In this document: piece after piece, positions 57,459-64,000 of the stretch
Numbering within the stretch: the stretch's first letter is position 1
Layout of the letters: each line of letters opens with the position of its first letter
Assembly: GCF_002284535.1 (NCBI RefSeq)
Contig: NZ_NPKH01000028.1
Coordinates: 1 to 64,000 of the forward strand
Length of the DNA: 64,000 nucleotides
Source of the DNA: Mesorhizobium wenxiniae
GTDB taxonomy: Bacteria > Pseudomonadota > Alphaproteobacteria > Rhizobiales > Rhizobiaceae
Direction: 5' to 3'
Position numbers and translations under genes: made by a program
Notes under the pieces: generated by a model
Told to the model about the DNA's origin: nothing
Database searches by the model: none
What the model saw: only the letters and a program-made list of their open reading frames with translations

Positions 57459-59733
57459 TACCGACCTTTTCAGTTTCTCTTTCGTTTTCCGTCTTGCCTT
57501 CGCCGCGCGACGGCACGGTGGCGGCGAGCGGCAGAATGATGCTGATCATCGCGCCTCGCCCGTCGTGGAAATCCGCCGGCGCGTCATGCAGTTCGAGCCG
57601 GCCGCCATGGTCCTCCACTATCTTCTTGACGATAGCGAGGCCGAGCCCCGTGCCTTTCTCGCGTGTCGTCATGTAAGGCTCGAGCAATCGCTGGCGATTC
57701 TCGCGCGGCAAGCCCTTGCCGTTGTCGATGACATCGATGCGAATCGCACCATTCTGGCGCCCGGCTTGAATCCGGATTATGCCGTGCGAGCGGTCCTTTT
57801 GATCAAGTCCGTCAATCGCCTCGGCCGCGTTCTTGATAACATTGCCAAAAGCCTGCGCCATCAGGCGGCTGTCGAACGTGCCTTTGAGCGGCTCGTTGCC
57901 GAACACGCGCTCGAAGGTGATATCGGATCGGCTCACTTCGACGAGGAACGAGGCTTCGCGCAACGATTCGCGCAAATCGAGGGCCTTCATTTCGGGCTTG
58001 GGCATGCGTGCGAAAGCGGAGAACTCGTCGACCATCCGGCCGATGTCCTCTACTTGCCTGATGATCGTATCGGTGCACTGATCGAAAACCTCGCGGTCTT
58101 CGGTGATGACCTTGCCGTAGCGGCGCTTGATGCGCTCGGCGGAAAGCTGGATAGGTGTCAGCGGGTTCTTGATCTCGTGGGCGATGCGCCGCGCCACATC
58201 CGCCCAGGCCGAGGAACGCTGCGCCTGGACCAGATCGGTGATGTCATCGACGGTTACGACATAGGACTTCTCCTCCGAACCGTCGTCGCCGGCCTCGACC
58301 GTGATCTGCACGTTGAAGGTCCGCTCCGTTCCGGCGCGATAGAAGGTCACCTGCTCGCGGTGGACAGGCTTGCCCGACTTACGGCCGATCTCGAATACGC
58401 GGCCGACATGCGGCAGCACGGCGGAGAGGTTTTGCCCGAGTGCGGCGGTAGCAGATATGGCCAGCATCGTTTCAGCCGACCGGTTGACGATGGTGACGAT
58501 GCCATATGGATCGACGCCGATGACGCCGGCGGTGACACCGGCAAGCACGGCTTCCGAAAAACGCCGCCGCTCGTCGATCAAATCCTTGGCGGACAGTATC
58601 TCGTTACGCTGCGATTTCAGTTCCAGCAGCATCTTGTTGAAGGTGTCGCCGAGCGAGGCGACGTCGCCGTCGGAGGGCCGAACCGGCACGGCAACGTCGA
58701 GATTGCCGGTCGCGACCTCGTCGGCCGCGCCGATGAGCTGGCGTATCGGCCGCACCAGGCGGTCTGCCACGGCGATTCCGGTCCAGATGGCGGACAGAAT
58801 GATGATCAGCGTCAGCGACAGGTAGGGAAGTGCGAACGCCACCTGCGAAGTGCGGCGATTGTCTTCCAGACCGCGATATTCGTCGGTGTTGGATCTGACA
58901 ATCTGCCGCGCCTTGATCACCTCGGGATCGACGAGCCGGATGGTGTAGAGATAGAGCCCTTCGATCTCGCGCAGTTTGACGATGGCGCCCATGATGTTGC
59001 GCGTCTTCGGCTCGATCAGCACCGGCCTGCCGTCGGCGGCACTGCTCATGGCGCCTTCCGGCGGCTCCGGCATGGCAAAATCGGCGTCGGTCTTGGCGCT
59101 CATGACGAACGAACCGTCGGGCCTGACCAGTGCGGCATGGGCCAGCGAGCGTCCGACGGCTTCCTTGTTCATGAGATCGAGGAAGCCGGTTCGATCGAGG
59201 CCGTAGAGTGCACGGGAGGCGTCGAGATCGTAAGCCATCGACAGGGTCGTTCCCTGGAGATTGCGCGCATTCTCCTGCACATAGGCATCGGCGATCGACA
59301 GCGACGAATTGACGATCGTCTTGGTACGGATCTCGAACCAGCGATCAAGACCGATATCGAGTGTGATCGAGGCGATAATGGCCACCATGATGGCGGGAAT
59401 CGCGGCGACCAGCGCGAACATCGCCACGATCCGTACATGCAGCCGCGATGCCGCCTTGCCGCGCCGGCGCGCCATCACGATACGATGCACTTCGCGGCCG
59501 ACCAGCGCGATCAGAAACAGGATGAACGCCGCATTGAGCGCGATAAGCGCCAGCGTTGTCCTCTCGTCCGGCGTGATCGGCGTGGCGCCGACGAGGATGG
59601 CGAAGGAGATCGCCGCCGTAACCAGCGCACCGGCAATTGCCACTACGCCGGGCAGCGCAAGCAGCCGGCGCCCGTCCCGTGTGCCAGGTTCGCTGAAAAG
59701 CGCTTCGCTCGGTGTCGGTGCCTGTGGAGCCAT
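57448..59733 (-). CDS. ntrY: Sensor histidine kinase NtrY
   Basis: 761 residues from ATG 59733 (MAPQAPTPSEALFSEPGTRD). Four membrane segments in two pairs (GVVAIAGALVTAAISFAILV; LALIALNAAFILFLIAL; IVAMFALVAAIPAIMVAI; a last one before HAMP, YLSLTLIIILSAIWTGIAVA). Then HAMP, PAS, HisKA (ARRIAHEIKNPLTPIQLSAE) and HATPase (VIDNGKGLPREN; KGTGLGLAIVKKI). NtrYX senses nitrogen/redox state of the envelope. Start chosen for the N-terminal pattern; the frame runs on to 59778. Confidence 0.95.
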   Translation of the reverse strand: MAPQAPTPSEALFSEPGTRDGRRLLALPGVVAIAGALVTAAISFAILVGATPITPDERTTLALIALNAAFILFLIALVGREVHRIVMARRRGKAASRLHVRIVAMFALVAAIPAIMVAIIASITLDIGLDRWFEIRTKTIVNSSLSIADAYVQENARNLQGTTLSMAYDLDASRALYGLDRTGFLDLMNKEAVGRSLAHAALVRPDGSFVMSAKTDADFAMPEPPEGAMSSAADGRPVLIEPKTRNIMGAIVKLREIEGLYLYTIRLVDPEVIKARQIVRSNTDEYRGLEDNRRTSQVAFALPYLSLTLIIILSAIWTGIAVADRLVRPIRQLIGAADEVATGNLDVAVPVRPSDGDVASLGDTFNKMLLELKSQRNEILSAKDLIDERRRFSEAVLAGVTAGVIGVDPYGIVTIVNRSAETMLAISATAALGQNLSAVLPHVGRVFEIGRKSGKPVHREQVTFYRAGTERTFNVQITVEAGDDGSEEKSYVVTVDDITDLVQAQRSSAWADVARRIAHEIKNPLTPIQLSAERIKRRYGKVITEDREVFDQCTDTIIRQVEDIGRMVDEFSAFARMPKPEMKALDLRESLREASFLVEVSRSDITFERVFGNEPLKGTFDSRLMAQAFGNVIKNAAEAIDGLDQKDRSHGIIRIQAGRQNGAIRIDVIDNGKGLPRENRQRLLEPYMTTREKGTGLGLAIVKKIVEDHGGRLELHDAPADFHDGRGAMISIILPLAATVPSRGEGKTENERETEKVGNGV

Positions 59734-59857
59734 GTCGCCGTCTAGAGCCAGTGATTGCGTCGGATGTATGCAACGCATTGTGGCGATTATGCAACAAGTG
59801 TGACCTGGACGGAAATGTTTCGGCGATCGATCCCCCGAAAAGCTTCGCTCTGTCGCA

Positions 59858-59957
59858 CCGGCCCGAAAACGGATTCGATTTTTCGGAAAGCACGATGCGC
59901 AAAGCTCAAAGTGTTAGAGAGAACTTTGTACGTCCGAACGGACGCACGTCGCTCTAA
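59858..59957. repeat. RIME-like element between ntrC and ntrY
   Basis: GCCCGAAAACGGATTCGATT and TTTCGG form the first palindrome; TTAGAG ... CTCTAA with CGTCC/GGACG in the centre forms the second (59917-59957). Same family as 55936 and 10270. It reaches the ntrC stop and could end the ntrBC message or weaken read-through to ntrYX. Confidence 0.65.
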
Positions 59958-61414
59958 GCCTGCCTGGTCGATTTGTAGACGTTGACGCCGAGTTCGCGAA
60001 TTTTCTTGCGCAGCGTGTTGCGGTTGAGGCCCAGGAGTTCCGCAGCCTTGATCTGGTTGCCGCGGGTTGCCGTCATCGAGGCCAGCACCAGCGGATATTC
60101 GACCTCGGAGAGAATGCGCTGATAGAGGCCGGCGGGCGGCAAATCGCCTGCGAAGGAAGCAAAATAGCGCTGCAGGAAATGTTCTACCGCCTGGCCGATG
60201 GAGAGATCGTCGGGAATGAGGTTGCCGCCACCGGGAACGACCGGCCTCTCGCCGGTCTTCAGTTCCGCCTCGATGATTTCGGCGGAAATCTCATCCTGCG
60301 AATAGAGTGCGGCAAGCCTGCGGACAAGATTTTCGAGCTCGCGCACGTTGCCTGGCCACGGATAGCGCTTCATCAGCTCGATGCCGCCGGTGGAGATCCG
60401 CTTGGTCTGCAGCCCTTCGCTGGCGCCGAGCTTGAAGAAGTGCCGGACGAGATCCGGAACGTCCTCGGACCGCTCGCGCAGCGCCGGCAGCCTTAGCGGC
60501 ACGACATTCAGGCGATAGAACAGATCCTCGCGGAAAAGTCCCTGATTGATCAGCGTGCGCAGATCCTTGTTGGTGGCGGCGACGATGCGGACGTCGGTTT
60601 TGATCGGCGTACGGCCGCCGACAGTGGTGTACTCGCCCTGCTGCAGGACACGCAGCAGGCGCGTCTGCGCTTCCATCGGCATGTCGCCGATCTCATCGAG
60701 GAAGAGCGTGCCGCCTTCGGCCTGCTCGAAACGGCCGGTGGAGCGGTTCTGCGCACCTGTGAAGGCGCCTTTCTCATGCCCGAACAGTTCCGATTCGATC
60801 AGGTCGCGCGGGATCGCCGCCATGTTGATCGCGACGAAGGGGCCGCCACGACGGCGGCCATATTCGTGCAGCGCGCGCGCCACCAGTTCCTTGCCGGTGC
60901 CCGATTCGCCTGAAATCATCACCGTTAGGTCGGTCTGCATCATACGCGCCAGCATGCGGTAGATGTCCTGCATGGCGGCCGAGCGGCCGACCAGCGGCAT
61001 CGTTTCCGGTGGCTCGTCGGCCCGTGCATCGATCTTCGGCCGTCGGGGCTCGGAAAGCGCCCGGTTGACGATGTTGAGAAGCTCGGTCAGGTCGAACGGT
61101 TTCGGCAGATATTCGTAGGCGCCGGTTTCGGAGGCACGAATCGCGGTCATGAACGTGTTCTGGGCGCTCATGACGATGACGGGCAGTTCCGGTCGCGCCT
61201 TCTTGATGCGCGGCAGCATGTCGAAAGCGTTCTCGTCCGGCATGACCACGTCGGTGATGACGAGATCGCCCTCGCCGGCCGCCACCCAGCGCCATAGCGT
61301 CGAGGCGTTGGACGTCACGCGCACCTCGTGGCCGACGCGCGAAAGCGCCTGATTGAGGACCGTGCGGATCGCCGCATCGTCATCGGCGACGAGAATATTG
61401 CCGCGAACCATCAT
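59954..61414 (-). CDS. ntrC: Nitrogen regulation response regulator NtrC
   Basis: 486 residues (ATG 61414, or ATG 61411). Receiver with phosphoacceptor in VITDVVMPDENAFD; AAA+ domain with GESGTGKE, intact sigma-54 contact loop EKGAFTGAQ and Walker B GTLFLDEIGDMP; Fis-type HTH (KAAELLGLNRNTLRKKIREL). Activates nitrogen-assimilation genes with sigma-54. Start overlaps the ntrB stop by four bases. Confidence 0.97.
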   Translation of the reverse strand: MMVRGNILVADDDAAIRTVLNQALSRVGHEVRVTSNASTLWRWVAAGEGDLVITDVVMPDENAFDMLPRIKKARPELPVIVMSAQNTFMTAIRASETGAYEYLPKPFDLTELLNIVNRALSEPRRPKIDARADEPPETMPLVGRSAAMQDIYRMLARMMQTDLTVMISGESGTGKELVARALHEYGRRRGGPFVAINMAAIPRDLIESELFGHEKGAFTGAQNRSTGRFEQAEGGTLFLDEIGDMPMEAQTRLLRVLQQGEYTTVGGRTPIKTDVRIVAATNKDLRTLINQGLFREDLFYRLNVVPLRLPALRERSEDVPDLVRHFFKLGASEGLQTKRISTGGIELMKRYPWPGNVRELENLVRRLAALYSQDEISAEIIEAELKTGERPVVPGGGNLIPDDLSIGQAVEHFLQRYFASFAGDLPPAGLYQRILSEVEYPLVLASMTATRGNQIKAAELLGLNRNTLRKKIRELGVNVYKSTRQA

Positions 61415-62553
61415 TTGCGGTCTCCTTCGCCATCATCGTCTGTGCCGAACGGCGTTTCTTTCCAGGCTGGCATCAGGATGCGGAAGGTGGTTGCGCGCGG
61501 CGTCGAATCGCATTCGATGATGCCGCCATGCTCGCCGACGATTTTCGCGACCAGCGCCAGACCAAGCCCCGACCCGTTCGGCTTGGTGGTGATGAAGGGA
61601 TCGAACAGGATCGGCAGGATATCTTCGGAAACGCCAGAACCGTTGTCGCGCACGCAGAATTCCAGCGGCAGCGACACGCGGCCCTGCGTTCCGGGAACGG
61701 AAACACGGATGCCCGGCCGGAATGCGGTTGACAGGGTGATCTCGCCTTGCGGATCGCCGCCAATGGCCTCGGCCGCATTCTTGACCAGGTTGAGGAACAC
61801 TTGGATGAGCTGGTCGCGGTTGGCGAAAACAGGAGGCAATGATGGATCATAATCCTCCAATATCTTGATCCGCTTGGCAAAACCGTTCTTGGCAATCGCC
61901 TTCACATGGTCGAGCACGACATGGATGTTGACCGGATAGCGATCGATGGGCCGCTCGTCGGAAAACACCTCCATGCGATCGACCAGCGAGACGATGCGGT
62001 CGGTCTCGTCGGTGATCAGCCGGGTCAGCGCGCGATCCTCGTCGGAAGCCGACAGTTCGAGCAGCTGGGCAGCACCCCGGATGCCGGATAGCGGGTTCTT
62101 GATCTCGTGGGCGAGCATCGCGGCAAGGCCGGTTACCGAGCGTGCCGCACCGCGGTGCGTCATCTGCCGGTCGATCTTGTCGGCCATCGATCGCTCCTGG
62201 AACATCACCACGACGGAGCCCGGGAATTCCGACACCGGCGCGACATAGAGATCTACGACCTTCTCGATGCCGAGGCGCGGCGACGATACGTCGACCCGGT
62301 ATTCGTTGACGGGTGCCCGGCGCTCGCGCACCTGGTCGACAAGCGTCAGCAGCGGACTGCCGAAGGGAATGAGCTTGGGTAGTGTATTGCGGGCGAGCAT
62401 GGTCGCGCTCGAGCGGAAGAAATCCTCGGCATCGGCATTGGCGAAGGTGATGAACCCGTCCGCATCGACCATGATCACTGGGCGGCGGATGGTGTTGAGC
62501 ACAATGTGGGCGGCGTCCGCCATATCCATGCTCTGTGCAACGGTGGCGTTCAT
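61411..62553 (-). CDS. ntrB: Nitrogen regulation sensor kinase NtrB
   Basis: 380 residues, cytoplasmic: PAS domain (HIVLNTIRRPVIMVDADGFI), HisKA (MLAHEIKNPLSGIRGAAQLL with His in AHEIKNP), HATPase_c (FCVRDNGSGVSEDILPILFD; GSGLGLALVAKIVGEHGG). Controlled by PII proteins, phosphorylates NtrC. Overlaps dusB and ntrC by four bases each side, so dusB-ntrB-ntrC is one unit. Confidence 0.96.
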   Translation of the reverse strand: MNATVAQSMDMADAAHIVLNTIRRPVIMVDADGFITFANADAEDFFRSSATMLARNTLPKLIPFGSPLLTLVDQVRERRAPVNEYRVDVSSPRLGIEKVVDLYVAPVSEFPGSVVVMFQERSMADKIDRQMTHRGAARSVTGLAAMLAHEIKNPLSGIRGAAQLLELSASDEDRALTRLITDETDRIVSLVDRMEVFSDERPIDRYPVNIHVVLDHVKAIAKNGFAKRIKILEDYDPSLPPVFANRDQLIQVFLNLVKNAAEAIGGDPQGEITLSTAFRPGIRVSVPGTQGRVSLPLEFCVRDNGSGVSEDILPILFDPFITTKPNGSGLGLALVAKIVGEHGGIIECDSTPRATTFRILMPAWKETPFGTDDDGEGDRK

Positions 62554-63578
62554 GCTGCGCTCCGCAGGTTCATCGCCTCGGCAGCGCGTGAAAACACCTC
62601 GCGTAACGCGGCAACGACGCGGACGGGCTCGAAGGAGGTGAGGATCGCCTTTCGCTGCTCATCAACGACGCCAACAGCGTGGCGGTCGAGATACCAGCCA
62701 AGATGCTTGCGCGCCTGGCGCACGCCGCTTTCGATGCCGTAGAGCGTTAGCATGTCCTCGTAGTGGGCAACGATGTAGTCGGCCAGCGCTTGCGGACTTT
62801 CGGGCACGCCGGGCGCCGCATCTTTTGCCGCGGCTGCCGCGATGCTGCCTGCCGTCCAGGGCGCGCCATAATGCGCGCGGCCGATCATCACCGCGTCGGC
62901 GCCCGACTGGTCGAGGATCATTGCCGCCTCCGCCGGCGATGCGACATCGCCATTGGCAACGACCGGGATCGACACGGCCTGTTTTGTTCGTGCGATGGCG
63001 CGCCAGTCGGCCTTGCCCTGGTAGAACTGGCAGCGCGTGCGGCCATGCACCGTCACCATCTGGATGCCCGCCTGCTCGGCGCGGCGCGCCAGCAGCGGCG
63101 CGTTGAGCGCGCTTTCGTCCCAGCCGAGCCGCATTTTTACCGTGACCGGCACCTCGACGGCGCCGACCACCGCCTCAATCAACGACAAAGCGTGATCGAG
63201 ATCGCGCATCAGCGCCGAACCGGCATAGCCGCCCGTCACCTTCTTGGCCGGGCAGCCCATGTTGATGTCGATGATGTCGGCGCCCTCGCCCGCGGCGATT
63301 CGAGCGCCCTCGGCCATATGCGCCGCCTCATGGCCGGCAAGCTGGACCATGTGCACAGGCAGCCCGGAATGGCGGATGCGAAGGCCACAACCGGCCCTGC
63401 CCCTGGCAAGCTCGGCGCTCGCCACCATCTCCGACACGACCAATCCGGCGCCATGCGCATACGCACGCTGCCGGAACGGCTCATCGGTTATGCCCGACAT
63501 CGGCGCGAGAAAAGCGCGATTGCGGATTCTCACACTACCCACGTCCAGCGGCGAAGCCAATTTGGTGAGGTCAAACAT
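62550..63578 (-). CDS. dusB: tRNA-dihydrouridine synthase DusB (NifR3)
   Basis: 342 residues from ATG 63578 (MFDLTKLASPLDVGSVRIRN); the open frame upstream lacks homology. FMN barrel: APMSGITDEPFRQRAYAHGA, catalytic Cys in INMGCPAKKVTGGYAGSALM, MVTVHGRTRCQFYQGKADW, VVANGDVASPAEAAMI. Reduces uridine at positions of tRNA. First gene of the nifR3-ntrB-ntrC operon; divergent from ispD(F). Confidence 0.96.
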   Translation of the reverse strand: MFDLTKLASPLDVGSVRIRNRAFLAPMSGITDEPFRQRAYAHGAGLVVSEMVASAELARGRAGCGLRIRHSGLPVHMVQLAGHEAAHMAEGARIAAGEGADIIDINMGCPAKKVTGGYAGSALMRDLDHALSLIEAVVGAVEVPVTVKMRLGWDESALNAPLLARRAEQAGIQMVTVHGRTRCQFYQGKADWRAIARTKQAVSIPVVANGDVASPAEAAMILDQSGADAVMIGRAHYGAPWTAGSIAAAAAKDAAPGVPESPQALADYIVAHYEDMLTLYGIESGVRQARKHLGWYLDRHAVGVVDEQRKAILTSFEPVRVVAALREVFSRAAEAMNLRSAA

Positions 63579-63752
63579 GCACAAAAACCAAGCATCTTTA
63601 GTTGCTGCACAATCTCTAGCCAGGATGGCAGCAATGTGCAACGCGCAATGACGTCACATTAAGGCGCATTTGGGAAAATGTTGGCCTTCGGCCCATACCC
63701 GCGCCCTGAGCGGCGTACGTCTTTAGGAAAGGACCCTTCGGCCTTTGCATCT

Positions 63753-63800
63753 GCGCATGATCTCTTCCGAAAAGCGATTCCACTTTTCGGGATCATGCGC
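63753..63800. repeat. RIME-type palindrome
   Basis: GCGCATGATC (63753-63762) and GATCATGCGC (63791-63800) with inner CCGAAAAG ... CTTTTCGG. Close relative of the palindrome at 55936. It lies between the divergent dusB and ispD(F) starts, 13 bp before the latter, so it could affect the promoter or leader there. Confidence 0.7.
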
Positions 63801-63812
63801 TAAGCGTCTCGG

Positions 63813-64000
63813 CATGACAGATGCAAGCGAAATGCCAGCTTTGGCTACGGACTCTAGGGTTGCCGTGGTTATCGTCGCCGCCGGCCGCGGCGCGCGCGCC
63901 GGTCAGGCCGACGGCCCGAAGCAATACCAGAGGATCGGTGGCCATGCCGTTATCGCGCGCACATTGGATATTTTTTTGGCGCATCCGAGAATCGGTCCTG
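63813..64000 (+). CDS. ispD: IspD or IspDF (methylerythritol phosphate pathway), N-terminal part
   Basis: The frame from ATG 63813 (or ATG 63831) reads VAVVIVAAGRGARAGQADGP-KQYQRIGGHAVI, the CTP-binding opening of 2-C-methyl-D-erythritol 4-phosphate cytidylyltransferase (AAG-x-G-x-R, KQY). It is cut by the window edge. In Rhizobiales IspD is often fused to IspF, so the full product is probably bifunctional. The usual G-x-G-x-R-x-G loop reads GRGARAGQADG, slightly longer than normal. Confidence 0.9.

Noticed and set aside
57418..59745. 775-codon open frame on the plus strand
   Set aside because: It is antisense to the whole of ntrY, whose domains are unmistakable; high-GC codon bias keeps the opposite strand open.
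1..64000. CRISPR array, rRNA, or complete insertion sequence
   Set aside because: No regularly spaced direct repeats with unique spacers, no rRNA motifs and no transposase gene were seen; the 23-bp array at 7562 has no spacers.

Overview
The window reads as chromosomal DNA of a Rhizobiales alphaproteobacterium, most likely Mesorhizobium or a close Phyllobacteriaceae relative. The evidence is high GC content, the ntrBC-ntrYX-dusB-ispD block, the dat-hfq-hflX-mazG neighbourhood, RIME-like intergenic palindromes, DUF982 and DUF3606 small proteins, and general-stress (EcfG-type) promoter motifs. The genus is inferred from gene content and was not checked by a database search.

Region 1 (1-10.2 kb) is a block of minus-strand genes. 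In transcription order it holds a hybrid sensor histidine kinase with a periplasmic ABC-substrate-binding-like sensor, a NarL-type response regulator, a stand-alone receiver protein, a DUF2092 exported protein, a small exported protein, two paralogous exported DUF1254/DUF1214 proteins, a Tat-exported metallo-beta-lactamase-fold hydrolase, a His-rich G3E (CobW-type) GTPase and the start of a lipoprotein. A 23-bp tandem repeat array sits upstream of the stand-alone receiver gene. The block looks like an uncharacterised envelope sensory/response system.

Region 2 (10.2-18 kb) has rimO, a TerC-family gene, an AraC/SRPBCC/VOC trio, and three consecutive anchored beta-domain proteins converging on a polytopic membrane protein.

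Region 3 (18-35 kb) is accessory and partly decayed. It contains small stress-type genes behind GGAAC-N17/18-GTT promoters, three DUF3606-like proteins, a twice-frameshifted LigD ligase/polymerase, a collagen-like lipoprotein, three decayed tandem DUF982 copies and a KTSC protein. It also has a secreted GH16-RTX glucanase, a cardiolipin synthase plus EEP nuclease pair, tRNA-Ser(UGA), and a 3.36-kb integrative-element remnant. That remnant is bounded by a 35-bp direct repeat of the tRNA 5' half and carries an N-terminally truncated tyrosine integrase fused to a DNA-ligase fragment.

Region 4 (35-64 kb) is core genome: rlpA, a PBP5-like protein with two degenerate active-site motifs, tmk-holB-metG-tatD-MBL, a frameshifted ybaK, TetR/homocysteine methyltransferase, speB, DUF2076, a BI-1 family gene, ECF sigma/anti-sigma, opgC, an aminotransferase, mazG, hflX, hfq, dat, ntrX, ntrY, ntrC, ntrB, dusB and the start of ispD(F). 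Several single-base indels in otherwise coding reading frames (ligD twice, DUF982, an RHH-like remnant, ybaK) are either real decay or assembly errors and should be separated experimentally.
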